Part shown: in pieces, positions 47,501-62,500 of the stretch
How the letters are laid out: each line of letters begins with the position of its first letter
Numbering within the stretch: position 1 is the first letter of the stretch
From: Bathymodiolus brooksi
Taxonomy: Eukaryota > Mollusca > Bivalvia > Mytilida > Modiolidae
Assembly: GCA_963680875.1 (NCBI GenBank)
Contig: OY804588.1
Location: 82,236,829-82,300,828 of the forward strand
Direction of reading: 5' to 3'
DNA: 64,000 bases
Position numbers and translations under genes: made by a program
Notes under the pieces: model-generated
What the model was told of the DNA's origin: nothing
Seen by the model: the letters and a program-made list of their open reading frames with translations, nothing else
Database searches by the model: none

Positions 47501-50500
47501 GAAATGATTTTATATTTGATAATGATATATGGCTTTGGCATGGTGACTTGTACCGTGTCTCCCTTTTCCAGGTTTACTGCACATCTACTTCCTGTTTACA
47601 GTGTGACTTAGAATTTTTCATGTTTGCCGTAATGAAAACTTTCGTAACAGTTATCTCAGCTTCTACTGGAAGAAATGATTTTATATTTGATATATGGTTT
47701 TGGCATGGTGACTTGTACCATGTCTCCCCTTTCCAGGTTTACCGCACATCTACTTCCTGTTTACAGTGCGACTTAGAATTTTTCATGTTTGCTGTAATGA
47801 AAACATTCGTAACAGTTATCTCAGCTTCTACTGGAAGAAATGATTTTATATTTGATATATGGCTTTGGCATGGTGACTAGTACCGTGTCTCCCCTTTCCA
47901 GGTTTACCTCACATCTACTTCCTGTTTACCATGCGACTTACAAATGAACGAGTGGGGGTATTCTTAGCACGACGTAGCGTGCAGCATCTTGTTGGTTATA
48001 TTTTGTTTCTTTAAACCGGAGATTATGGTTGTATACTTTGCTACCCACAAAGGAACACTGGTGGAGAATTTAAATGTTGCATTTAAAAGGATTTGACTAT
48101 GAATTTACAGAGATACTAAATTTTGAAAGGAATACAACATGTACAATGACAGTATTTCTTAGTTTTGGAGAAAGTGAAAAAGTATAGTAAACTAATTGAG
48201 TTACATGTCAGAAACTTTTTGTCATACTATTGATATATCAAGTATATTCTAGATTGTGACGTGTCATGTGACAGTTGTGATGGACCAGGCCCAGAAAACT
48301 GCCTCAAATGTGCCGTAGCCTATTACGATGTTGGGGGAATATGCAGGGGTAAGTATTTCGGCAACTTTAAATTTACATTTCCTAATTAATGTAATTATAA
48401 CATGCAAGGTGTTAGGTTCACCATCTGTCAGGAATGTGTGACCATAGCCAATTTTGGATATTCTGTTTAGGCCATAACGACTTTTGAATTATGTGGCTTT
48501 CAAATATCTTTGCTTTGAGCTTTCAATTCATGTCAATATATCATCTTATTATAGCTTAAGTAATGAGAATGACATATAGTTTTTCCAAGTGCACGTTGCT
48601 ATGACTACTTTTTACAGAGACCACGATTAAATTTTCTATTAGGAAACGTTTTTGAATATACCTTGATATATTGACTGCACAAAACAATTTACTGAAATTT
48701 AGTTCACATTCCAGTTTAAATTATAAACTTGTTATCACCTAGCGTAATGGCAATGACGTACCTTCTCTCAGACTACAGTTGTTGTGCATAATGATTTAAA
48801 ACACAAAATCAGTGGCAGTCTTTCTGAACAAAATTGTTGTCTCATGATCTTAACACTTGAAGAACTACTTAGAAATCCTTCTAGTATTTCATTACCAATG
48901 CTGGTTGGGGACTCGTTCCATTGTAATATATTATCGCTGTCTCTTGTGGCAGTTAAAACTGCAACCAATATGCAGCTTCCATAGCCAGCTTTTTTTTTAA
49001 ATGCATGTGCTCCATGATCACTATCTTCGTCACTTTCAGATAAACAAAAACAAGTACTATTTCATTCAAGATTTTTGTCTTGAATATTTGATTTGAACAT
49101 ACCATTTGAAATAACATGAAAAAGGACAAAATGCAAGATTTTAAATCTGAAACATTATGAATATTATATCACCTGTCTATCATTTATTTTTTTTGAAAAA
49201 ACAAAAAAATACCACAATGTAGAAACAATTCCAAAATCCAAAAAAAAAATCATAAAAGATGCAAAATCGATACCCTTAACACACTAATACAGGACCGTAT
49301 ACTTTCTGAGCTAGGTACAGACACTTTGATTTAAAAAAGGTGGCAGGGTTAAGCTAGTTTTATGCTAAAGTGAAATGATGCTTATTGTTACAGCATTTGG
49401 TAGTGAGATATAATATAAAATTAAATAAAGTCTATGATGACATAAATAGCATTATGTTTATTTTTGCAGCTTGTCTGGCGGATAAATATGGAACCAATTG
49501 TGAAAATACATGCCATTGTTTGAATGGGCCAGATGATTGTGACAAGGAAACAGGGAAATGTAAATCCTGGCAGTGTGAATGGGGATGGAAAAACCCACCA
49601 CAATGTCAAACAGGTATTCTGTCATTATAACCCACCACAATGTCAAACAGGTATTATATCATTTTAACCCACCACAATGTCAAACAGGTATTATATCATT
49701 TTAACCCACCACAATGTCAAACAGGTATCTTATCATTATAACGAATACAAAATAGGAATGTATGTAAATGTTAGGGTTAGAATGTTTAACGCCAATTTCA
49801 ACAATATTTCAGTTATATAGTGGTGACCAGATTTATTGATGGAGTAAGCCGGGGTAGCCGGAGAAAACTACAGACCTGTCGCAAATCAATGACAAACTTT
49901 ATCACATTGTGTTGTTCACCTCGCCCCTGGCTATATTTTTGATTGCATGTACCTCTGATATTTAAGCGAGGGTATATGTTCTTAAAGTTTGTGATAATCC
50001 AATATTAATCCAGATTACGGAAAGATAAATTTTGATTCATATTTTTTATATCAAGCAGATAACTTTTACCTTTCTAGAAGAATTAAGATGTATACATTGA
50101 GCTATTTAGATTTTCTTGGTGTCAAAGCAATACTCATAGATTGAATTTTTGCATCAGTTTAGGAACCGACCATTTAACCTGAAGGGGGGGTTATGGTTTT
50201 TTGTTTCGTTCAGATATTTTTTTTGGACATCACAACAGTTTTTTTTTTTTGTCGTGCAAAGTGCGAATTTTTTTTCCAGAATTTAACATTAGGTTTTGTA
50301 ACAAAAACTCTGAATCAGATTATTATTTTTTTTCCTCCACCAAAATCAGAATATTTTTTTCAGCAACAATGGGAATCAGAATATTTTTTTTAGAAAAAAA
50401 CCATAACCCCCCCCCCCCCTTCAAGTTAAATGGTCCGTCCCTTATTGCAAATAATTTCAAGTGACAATTCCTTAGGTTTCCACACGAAACGTTAATGATC

Positions 50501-53500
50501 TCCACCGCTTTGTTTTTCGATTAATATTCGCTTTCTATGTTAAATTGACTATTTTAGAAGTTGAAGACTTATTTGATCTTTTAAAGCATGTGAACCGACT
50601 CAGTTTGGTGTAAATTGTGTTGAGAAATGTAACTGTCCACTAAACGATACATGTAGTCCAATCAATGGACGATGTGAATCTGGAAAATGTCATCCTGAGT
50701 ACGGTGGACCGGCATGTCAGATACGTAAGTATATATATACCACAGATTATACTTCTTTCTTCTGAAGTATATATGGTAACATACATAATACATAATGCTA
50801 ATTTCTTTTGTTATGGAAATGGATGTTTTTTTCTTGTAAGGCATGATGTAATATACATTGTACATGTATTTTAATTTCTATTAATTATTTACTTTACTCA
50901 TACTTTATTATAAAATTTTAATATTTTCATATTTTTACTAGTATTTACACAAATGGAAAGCCATTGTGTTGTCTGTCCTTCTTCGAGTTACAGCTTCTGA
51001 TTATCCCTTTGGTATATTCAAGCTTATTTTCAATAACTTTATAAAAATGGATTATGGATTGTGCATGTTTTATGTCACTTTTGATAATATTTCAGTGATA
51101 TTATAGGAATAGCGGACAGTTATATTTAAAGGAGAAAATCGAGTGCTCGAAAAAAACCCAGAGAACTTCTGCAACACACTCTGTGCTTTACCATGTAAAG
51201 ATTGCATCAAGTAGATCTCGCATATGTACAACAATATCACTGTTTTAATCATCCATAGTAGTAGGATTGTCATTCTTTGACCTTTATGTTTCTTCCTCTT
51301 AGACACCAATATGTCATTATTACGCTCCTCTTAGACACCAATATGTCATTATCACGCTCCTCTTAGACACCAATATGTCATTATCACGTTCCTCTTAGAC
51401 ACCAATATGTCATTATTACGCTCCTCTTAGACACCAATGTGTCATTATCACGCTCCTCTTAGACACCAATATGTCATTATCACGCTCCTCTTAGACACCA
51501 ATATGTCATTATTACGCTCCTCTTAGACACCAATATGTCATTATTACGTAAATGCTTTAAAGATGTTAAGAATAAAAATAGTTTTAATTAAACAGAAAAT
51601 ATGATTGTTTTTATGATTTTCTATCAAACAGACCTCCCAAAATTGGTAGAACCACCAAAAATTACAAATAATATATGTGGTGACCTAACTGTGACATGGA
51701 ATGGATGGGTTAAAGATACAGATATTGGTGAAGGCCCAATAGCTCGATATCTGTACGTATATAGTTTTCTTTGCATTACAATCTGTCATAGAAAAGCACT
51801 ACAGTGAGACTCAAGGACAGAGTTCACGGAATTTGTCATTCCTGTTAGACATGACCAGCAAACTTTGGACATATCCTGCTAAGGACTGACACAAGATTGA
51901 TATTTTGCAACAAAAAATTTATGAGGACTGTCATTTTTATGTCCCCGCCACTAAGTGGCCAGTACATATAGTGTTACCCATGTCCGTAGTTCCGAAATAA
52001 AACAGCCTGTAGCAGGAGATTCCGAATATTAGCTCGGAAAATAGAGTTCGGAGTATTCGGACTTTTCCGAATGAGAAAAAAAATATTTTCGTGATAAAAC
52101 AGAGGATTTTGATGAATTTTCATATTTTTTCCGCATATAATTCGGAAATCAGTTCGTAATTCCAGGAAAAAATTTGGAATTGTCCGAATACTCCGAATTG
52201 ACCTCGAAAAAAAATTTGGAATTGTCTGAATTGACCTCGGAAAAAAATTTCGAATTAAGGTCGGAAACTACCACCCTTATTCGGAAAATATTGTCAGATT
52301 CAGAAATTATTCCAAGCTAGCTTGGAGATATTGACTTGATATTTGGTATGTGGGTGTATAATGATAAGTTACAGATCAAATTTACATTTCGTTCCAGTCC
52401 AATAATTTTTGGCCGTGTTATGGCCCTTGGACCTTGAAATGTGGCCAAATATTTAGTCGTTACCACTTTTTTTTCGCTATGCTTGGAGATATTGACTTGA
52501 ATTTTGGTTTATGAGTGTATAATGATGAGTTACAGATCAAGTGTACATTTCGTTCCGGTCCAATGATTTTTGGCTGAGTTATGGCCCTTGGACTTTGAAA
52601 TTTGGCCAAATATTTACTTGTCACCACTTTATTTCACTATGATTTGAGATATTAACTTGATTTTTGGTATGAGAGTGTATAATCATAAGTTACAGATCAA
52701 CTTTGAAATTCATTTGTTATTCTTAGCCTATTACTGAAGGAATTAAAAAAGGGTGAAACATTTGCGAGCCTCCTTAATATTCAAGGTGGGGACATTCGTG
52801 TCATTACACATCTAGTTTTCACTAGGACCTCCAAACCCATATGCAATTTCGTGAACCCTGCAAGAACTGTAAATCTCTATAGTGTGATAAAATTAGTCCG
52901 GATTTAAATATATTCGAGAATGAACGGACTCGATGACAACAAAAAAGTTGCTAACAAATTCAATATATTACTTGGTTATAACCAACTTTTTTTGTGATTA
53001 CCCAAAAAATCATTCAATCGTTATCCTACAGGATGAATATGTTCCGTAAATCTATATAAAAAATACTTAAATAGATATAAATGCAATTGTGTTGCTCAAT
53101 ATTATTTTCTTTTTATCAATAACCCAATTTGTTTTTCAACTGCAGTAATTACAATAATTATTTATTTACTCGCATTGTTTAACCCCTCCACATTGTAAGA
53201 AAGTGCCTGTATCAAGACAGGAAAGTGGGCGGTTATGTAAATGTGTGCTAAGGGTATCAATTTTGACTCTTCCTACAATTTGTGTATTGGGTTTTTGGAA
53301 CTGTTCCGACAGTGTGGTATCATTTTGAATTTCAAATGATATCGTATTCGGTTTGATTTGATTTGATTTGATTTTTGGTGTTTAACGCCACTTTCAGCAA
53401 TATTTCAGCTATATCATGGCGACCAGTTTTAATGGTGGGAGAAGCCGGAGTACCCGGAGAGAACCACTGACCATGGGCAAGTAACTGATAAACTTTATCA

Positions 53501-56500
53501 CTTGCGGCTGCGAGTCAAGTGCACCCTTTTTTGTTTTTTACAAAGCCGGGCGCTAACCCACGCTGTATTGGTAATAGGCTTGTATGAGTTGTTAGGCAAT
53601 CCAACTACCTAGCTCATTGAGCCTGACCCGGGCCCTTATTGTATTCGAATCAATGATACAATGCGACATTGTACAACTGTTTTTAGAGACTATGATAGTG
53701 GTTAGAAGTAGTTTTTACACTATAGTTAATGTCTAGGCTATTGTTGGTTTGTGGTCCTGTGTCTTTATTAAATCGTTGGGTTTTTTTTCAAATTCAGGAA
53801 AATATTTCCATTACAAAATTTAACTTTTAGTGGATTACAATGAGTTGAGTGTGAGGATTTAAGTTTTTTCTTCATTCTACTTTAAGCAATATTTCAGTTA
53901 AAGTGTGTCTGTCAACTATGTGGATATAGTGCGAAACAGTATAGTAAGAGTAGAAAATTTACCATACTGATGCTATTAATTGACAAACTTAGTGGCTGGA
54001 AACGAACTGAGAATGCTTAGTACAAATGCAGTAAGCACAGCAAACTACAATACCGACATAATAAATTATAAATTGACAAACTGACTGACAAGGTTTAGCG
54101 ATGACATGTGTGGATTGCATTCAATTGGGGCAGCCACGTTTAATTCCAACTTTGCTGTAGATTTGAGCGTATATATTGATGAAGGTTATTTCAGAAACGC
54201 GATGTGCACACTACATTTGATATCTATTTTTTATTGCATATATGTATAATGCAAATGAAACCAATTGTTTCCATTACATTTGTTCTTCTTTTACTAGTTG
54301 TATTGACTGTCTTTCTGCGAAAAACGGCTTCTGGTTACCCATTTGGTATCTCCAAACTTTACTTAGCTTCTCATTATATATACATTTCAGTGTTTTTCAA
54401 GAGGAGAGTAACTCTACAATGGGTTGGATCTTAATTCAAAATTTTTCACACGACCCCCTCCTTTCTAAATATTCCTTTAATCTTACTGGCCTTGACACAG
54501 ATGTCCAGTATAGATTCAGGGTAGATGTCCGGGCCCAGGATGGAGAGAAGTTACTGACGGAGTACTCTACTGGATTCAAGTCAGAATACTACAAGACAGC
54601 ATGCATAGGTGAGTGTATTGGTTGATTGGTTGATTGATTGATTGATTGATTGATTGGTGTTTAGCGCCAACTTTAGCAGTATTTCAGCTATATAATGGCA
54701 TGAACAAATTGTATATTAACATAAGACACCGACTTGGCCCTTAGAAATAAAACATACTTCTTTATAAAACAAACGGGTTCTTTATTATATGTACCAATCA
54801 TGTCGTGTTTTAATCAAACTTTTTTTAATTTTTATTTCAGGAATATTATGTATTGACAATATTTGTTTTATTGCTATATCATGCAATGAATATGGCTGGG
54901 TTTACTTATAGTGGTGTCCAACACATATTGTGTTTTTGTTTTTTTTTTTCTTTCTTCCTCTTGTGTACCCTGTGTTACCAGTTTCTCTGGATTTTCCATT
55001 TTTGATTGCCCCTTCGCTATTCTCTAGTGTTTATTTCATATTATTGTCATTTATTTCAGTCAACTAACTTCAGGACAACTTTTTGAAACGTGTCTATTTT
55101 ATGATTTTTATATGTATAAAGTGTTTAATTGTTATTTTTTGTATAGTTGGAATCACATAATGCTTTCCACATTTTCCTTCTTTGACTTTCAAATCATATC
55201 GGTGATGTGATATTTAGCTTGATCACCTCGAGTGCGGTTGAACATGTGTTCGAAAACATTAGTCGGGTTAAGCCAAAAACTATAAAATTGGCATTTGATA
55301 CTTCTTCGCAGAGCACACAGCATTAAGGAGTATGAGCAAAGAGAGACTGTTGGATTGGTATCAAAATAATGTACCCAAGTGACACATAGACTGTTTTTTC
55401 AGTGAGCAAGCACTTAAACAATCCAACTAAACCTGTTGGTATAATACACAGCGGGCTCTATCATCTCATTGAAATGTACCATGTTCTCAACATGATATAG
55501 CTTAAAATTACTCACTTGGCGTTAAACAACAATCATTCATTGATTTTTATTTTTCCTTTCAGTTCCGACTACTACTCCTTCAGGCCTGGAGTCCACAACA
55601 ACGCCATTCAAGCCACCAGATGGTATTTTTAATAAATTGTCTTTTTCCGTTTTAGTGTAATTAGGGACCAAAATCACTTAATGAAAAATATTATGACATC
55701 TCTAGCACCGATCTTATTAAAATCACATCTTTCACTTGTTCCAGATTACTGAAATATCACGGCCTGTAAGATCTGAAGAATCTCCATTACGGGTCGCATG
55801 CGAGTGACCCTCTGACACAAATATGTAATGATATGATTAATACATGTGTGACCTTTTTCGATCAACTTGATTGCTCTTAGCATACGAGGCAGTATAGTTA
55901 CAAGTTATAATACTTTCATAGTCTCGGAAGCCCCATTTTCATTGGACGGCTAAGGCAATGACATAGTGTCATTCGCATATGATGGGGTTTCTTCAGATCA
56001 CCCATGCCGTGACATATCAGTAATGGGCGCGAGTGAGAGATGTGATTTTTGTTAGATTGCCTTTACGACAAAGGGGTCATTTATAGTTATTATAGTAAAT
56101 TTGATAGCTGAAAAAGATCTTAAATTTAGAACATTTGTAATAACCATTTCTTGTACAAATTAAATTTATAAAAAGAATGAATTATTTTCTTTAAATTTAA
56201 AAATTATCAAGAGTGCCATACCACTGGCTGTTTTTTTTATTTCTATTTTTAGATTTAACCGATGCAATTCCCAGCATAAGTTCAGTAATATTTTGCTAAG
56301 GGTCTTTAGATCTATTAATCCATTTCTGTGTTTCATGAGATGTATATAATTCTATATCTTTTGAACATACTCCTTAAACAAGTAAGGCAAACATGTGGAT
56401 TATCATAAGGAAATCAGACACTTGTTTATAGTAATTAGTAAAATTCTGACCAACAGAATCAACTTAGCTAAACGGAATACTAATATCCATCTAGTACTCT

Positions 56501-59500
56501 AACCGCATCAGTGGCGCAATGGTTAGCGTGCTCGTCACGAGTGCGGTAGATTGTGGGTTCAAGTCCTGGTCTGGTCAAACCAAAGACTCATTATGTTGGT
56601 CTAGTACAAAACGTACCTCATCATCATTTCACTGAAAATTAACTTGTTTTTGCCATGAAATAGACGAAAAATTGCTGAATTGGTGTTAACAACAATCACT
56701 AACTACATCTGTAATTAGTAGCTATTGTTGTCATCCAAGAAATTACAACAATCATTTTGCTGATGTATCAATTTAGGGACATAGAACATCATTATGATAA
56801 TATTATCTGTAATACAATATTGTCACCATTTTTGTAGGATCTTTGTTTACCACATATAAGTTGTCAGAAGTGAATGGATCAATACAAGCTGATTGGTCAA
56901 TTGACAGTAACTATGACAACGTTGTTGACACTTTGACCTTGTCATATGCTATTATGGGCTATGGCGATTGTAAAATAGAACCAAATCCATCGTTTACAAA
57001 CATGTAAGTTCATGTGTATCAAGTGATTACTATTTATATAAACAATATCATACATGTTAACCCATCTGTAGCCTCAATAATTGCGATGTTTTTTGTTTGT
57101 TTGATAGCTTTTGTTTTGTGATCGTAAAGTCCTTTCTTTCGGATTACTTTAAGTTGTGTTTTAACATTATTGGTTTTTTTCCTACACCCGCTCTATTTGG
57201 ACAGTCAAGTTGCACTTAGTAGATAATATACTGTCACTAGCGAAGATATATTCAGTACCTCATATGTGTAGAGCGAACTGTAAGAAACGGTAACAGAATA
57301 AACGAGGAGATGATGGGGGGATATCATTGAAAACAATTAGAGCGATACTAGTTTCTGTGTTTTTGCAGATAATTTGGCAAGTGTTTTTGGACCTTTGGCA
57401 ATACACGTACATTGTTGGGAAATATAAAAGTTATTTGCGAAATGGTCCAGAAAAGATCACCAAAGGTTCATTGTTGTATCTGGTTATAAAGCTCGCACAA
57501 ATACATTTAATATTTTCCGATAATAAACATATGTACATGGTTTGTGTCCGTTTGATAGGTATCTGGGGTATGTTGTTGAACTTGTAATTAAGCTAATCAT
57601 ATGATTAGCCATAATTACATTTTTAATTCCTAATCACATAATATTAGCTAATATAATTCAATGATTAAATATGATTAGTTAATACATTGATCAAAAAAGA
57701 GTTCAGCAATATAATTTAATCATTGCATTAGCTAAGTAGGTGATTAGGAATTAAAAATGTTATTATAGCTAATCATATGGTTAGCTTAATCACAAGTTCA
57801 ACAACGGACCCCTGGTTCTTTAGATGTTATTCTTAACCTTCAAAGAAATAGGCTACACTAAGTAATAAAAACATAGATATCTAATGTAGATATATAATAT
57901 AGTACATTCATTGTCAAAAGATTGGATAACCAAATAATTAAGGGACCGACCATTTAACTTGCAGGGGGGGGGGGGGGGTTATGGTTTTTTGTTTCGTACA
58001 GAATTTTTTTTCGCACAACACGAGAGCTGGAATATTAATTTTTTTGTCGTGCAAAGCGCAAATTTTTTTCCAGAATATAACATTAGGTTATATGACAAAA
58101 ACTCTGAATCATATTATTTTATTTTCCCTCCAACAAAATCAGAATATTTTATTCAGCAACATTGGGAATCAGAATTTTTTTTTAGAAAAAAACCATAACC
58201 CCCCCCCCCATGGAAGTTAAATGAACCATCCCTAAACAGTGAAAGCAAGTAAGCCAAACCATCTAAACAGGACTGTGAAATTCAGTTATGGTTACCTATG
58301 TCTGCAGGAGATGGACTTTAGTTTTCATCAGAAGAGTTTGAAGATACCAAAGGGGTTAATCAGAATCCATAAATCGAAGAAGGACACAATTGCCAAATGA
58401 AAAAGGACAAAAGGACAAACAACAATCTACTTTATTTGCAAACTTTAAATTTGAAATATACATGTCTAATTAATAATAAAAAAAAACAAAAAACATGTCA
58501 GTGACGATTTTTATATTTTCAGGGTGTTGGGAAATAAGAAAAGTTATATACTGAAAGGTTTAAAGCCGTGGACTAATTATAAGATACGTCTGGTCATTGA
58601 TACAACACAACAAAATATATCTGATGTATACAAACAGGTAGAAGATGATATTACCACACCTGAGACAGGTAATGATCACATTCTGATTCATAAGTAATTG
58701 ATAATATATAATTAGTTTAAATAAATAAAAATGAAAACAAAATAAAATATCATAACAATACTTTATTGAAGAAAAAATGAAAATACCAAAGGGATAATCA
58801 GAATCCGTAAATCAAGAAGGACAGACAACACAATGGCAAGCAAAAAGACAAATAGACGAACAATTATCTACCATACACTACACAGAAAACTAAAGATCGA
58901 CCAACACGAACAGCACTAAAAACCCAGGTTGAACTCTATGTTACGAAAGGATAAGAATTTCCAGATCCATTAGTGACACCCGTCGTGTTACTGTTAAACA
59001 GCATTAACATCATATCATATGGAAATCGTGTTGAACACCAGTACACAAAAATAACAAATAAAACATGAACCTCTCTACATAAAAGATAGGAGCAAAGACA
59101 AACCGAACATTATTTTATGCCAAAATCGTAGCGGACATCACAATACGTTAAACTTGTTTATTTAATAATTTGAATTGCGATCATGCAAGTTTTACCCACA
59201 TGTGAGTACTGTAGAAAAACAGACAATACAAGGGCCAAAACTAGACAATACAATGGCCAAAAGAAAAACAGAAAATACAATGGCCAAAAGAAAAACAGAC
59301 AATACAATGGCCAAAAACAGACAATACAATGGCCAAAAACAGACAATACAATGGCCAAAAGAAAAACAGACAATACAATGGCCAAAGAAAAACAGACAAT
59401 ACAATGGCCAAAAGAAAAATAGACAATACAATGGCCAAAGAAAAACAGACAATACAATGGCCAAAAACAGACAATACAATGGTCAAAGAAAAACAGACAA

Positions 59501-62500
59501 TACAATGGCCAAAAGAAAAACAGACAATACAATGGCCAAAAACAGACAATACAATGGCCAAAAACAGACAACACAATGGCCAAAGAAAAACAGACAATAC
59601 AATGGCCAAAAACAGACAATACAATGGCCAAAAACAGACAATACAATGGCCAAAAACAGACAACACAATGGCCAAAGAAAAACAGACAATACAATGGCCA
59701 AAAGAAAAACAGACAACACAATGGCCAAAGAAAAACAGACAATACAATGGCCAAAGAAAAACAGACAATACAATGGCCAAAGAAAAACAGACAATACAAT
59801 GGCCAAAGAAAAACAGACAATACAATGGCCAAAGAAAAACAGACAATACAATGGCCAAAGAAAGACAGACAATACAATGGCCAAAAGAAAAAGAACAAAA
59901 GGGCAAACAATGATCTACAAAACATACACATAGAAAACTAAAGATTTAAGAAACAACATGAACCCCATAGAAAATTGGCGGTGAACTCAGGGTAAGCAGT
60001 TCCTGCACCACAAGTGGTATCCGTTATGCTACATAATTGTGTTACAAGTTGTGTTCATATTAAAAAACAGATGATTTGAAATTATTGATAATATTGTTTT
60101 TCATTTTTATCCATAGTACCAACTGGAACAGTAAACAATGTGACAGAGATAGCCAACACGTCAAGCTCATTGACTATTAGCTGGAGTGACCCAGAATGTG
60201 AACTGAGAGGAGGATATTTTGTACGTTATGATGTCATCTTCTCCAGTTTGTCTCAGAATTACTCAAGTGTTGTTCGTTTTAAAGAAGTCACTGGATTACA
60301 GACGTACACAGAATATAAAGTACAGATAGCTTATGTAAACACTAAAGGAGCAGGACCACTAACTGTTCAACAACCATTCAAAACAGGAGAAGGAGGTATC
60401 AAAATGGATTTCTTTGTTTTATTATACCTTCACAGGCACCTTGGTTCACCACCGGTTTTTGGTGTGGTCTGTGTTACTAATCTTATTAGTTTTCTATGTT
60501 GTGTTGAGTTGTGTTTCTGTGTATTGTGTTGTCCTAGTTTACAGTATCTCTGGATTGTCTTTTCTTGATTGCGCCTTCGGATTTTCTCTAGCACATGGGG
60601 TTTAGAACAAAGATCATGAACATTAAGAGTATGATGTTCATGAAGTATTACAAACTACTGACATTTAATCATTAGTAACCGCATCGGTGGAGTAATGGTT
60701 AGCTTACTCACCGTGAGAGCATTATATCATGTGTTCGAGCCCCGATCAGGTCAGCCCAATAACTATATAATAGTTGTTTGTTGTTTCTCCGCTAAGCACA
60801 CAGCATTAAGAAGAAAGAAGAAAGATCGGTTGGTTGGAATAAGGTTAATATGTCTGAGTGGGGAGACATGTCTATTCAAGGATTGTTGTTTCAGTGATCT
60901 AGCACTATAAAAATCCAAACACAAAAAAAACAAAAAACTCTGACAACTATTTCATATGATAAGATTCCATATTTTACGACTACTCGTAGCCAATGCTATC
61001 TAAAAGATGTGTTTGGTGGACACAATGAAATATCATAATTTGTCTTTTGTAAGAAATGTATAATGCTTATTACGATTGAATCAACTATAAGAACATACAC
61101 AGAAAAAAAGAAGGTGAAGGTATTAGAAATATTATTATTAAAAGTCTCTTGTATGGAACTTAACTTAAATAATTTCGACATAACAGGAATAAATTAAGTT
61201 TAAAAAGCACAAAGTTTAAAACGTGACTTCAGAAAAAGATCGACTTAACCGAAATTTCGAGTAAGCCGAGTTTGACATAACGAGATTCAACTGTATGTCA
61301 ATCTAATTTCAGTGCCTGCTCCACCAACGCTGGATAGTCTGACACCAGACATTAGGTCCATCACTGTGAAGTTTAGTCCACCGTCACCTTCAAATGGTGT
61401 TATCATAGCATATGACGTTGCATATAGCGTCAAACTCGACTCCACAGATGGATTACAGAAGGCTTCTACGTCTATGACAACAATACTTACTGCTCTATCA
61501 CCAGCAACTGTTTATTATGTCAAGGTAAGAAATTGGAGTTAGTCCGTTTCAGAATTTCCTGACCTAAGCTTGGCATATCCCGGAATTTCAATTATTTTGA
61601 ATACAAACGTCTAGAATATTTACAATATCTACATTAACTGAAATTATGTTATTCTCTTTTACCATGCATTAAGTTGTCACTTCTATATAATCAATATGTA
61701 GGTATCTAATTATGTTATTCTCTTTTACCATGCATTAAGTTGTCACTTCTATATAATCAATATGTAGGTATCTAATTATGTTATTCTCTTTTACCATGCA
61801 TTAAGTTGTCACTTCTATATAATCAATATGTAGGTATCTAATTATGTTATTCTCTTTTACCATGCATTAAGTTGTCACTTCTATATAATCAATATGTAGG
61901 TATCTAATTATGTTATTCTCTTTTACCATGCATTAAGTTGTCACTTCTATATAATCAATATGTAGGTATCTAATTATGTTATTCTCTTTTACCATGCATT
62001 AAGTTGTCACTTCTATATAATCAATATGTAGGTATCTAATTTTGCCCATCTTTTTATTTTTCTTTATTTTTTTTATTGTTTTGTTTTCTTTGTCTTGTGT
62101 GCGCGATGTTGCCCGTGTCTCTGGATGTCCATTCTTAATTGATCCTACGGTTTTCTCAAATGTGTATTTAGTGCTCACGATGCGTATCTGGAATGATCTT
62201 CTTCAGGTACGTTCATAGTCAAAAGGCCGGAAATTCAAATAATTTAAAAGTGTGTGGGAGCAATAAAGCCAAAGGGCCTAAACAGGGGCGCATTTTTTAA
62301 TTCGAAATCCGAATTGTGTTTCAGAATCCGGATTCCAATTCCGCGTTTTATAATTAATGTCAAAATCATGATCTTGAATCAAGCGAATCGAAGATCGAGC
62401 ATGATCCAATTTGAAACAAAGAAGCCATCTTTGAAATTATGTAAAGTGAATCACCACGTTTTTATTTCACATATACTAATAACATGTTTCTGATTTTCAA

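Noticed and set aside
47548..47880. 110-codon frame with two copies of a 55-residue block
   Set aside because: Product of 165-bp tandem units inside a MITE-like element.
48768..48984. 66-codon frames on both strands in intron 4
   Set aside because: Possible relic of an old element, but no motif recognised and no splice pair; left unannotated.
54204..54390. Coding sequence upstream of exon 8 in the same open stretch
   Set aside because: The segment contains family G repeat and is separated by a good acceptor (TACATTTCAG) whose phase fits exon 7.
56509..56575. Functional tRNA gene
   Set aside because: A- and B-box-like motifs are present but stems do not form a clean cloverleaf, and a SINE body and tail follow. 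The same applies to 16,963-17,048 and 60,676-60,740.
57327..57587. 86-codon frame
   Set aside because: Part of a dispersed repeat also at 15.3-15.7 kb, whose translation does not match in the same frame.
59158..59941. Open frames of 190-260 codons on both strands
   Set aside because: Both strands are open simply because the 22/26/27-bp minisatellite lacks stops; composition is repeat-derived.
60396..60568. Extension of exon 12 into the following frame ([13 protein letters not shown]...)
   Set aside because: It reads past a clear GTATCA donor into a family F repeat; the in-phase acceptor at 61,312 supports splicing instead.
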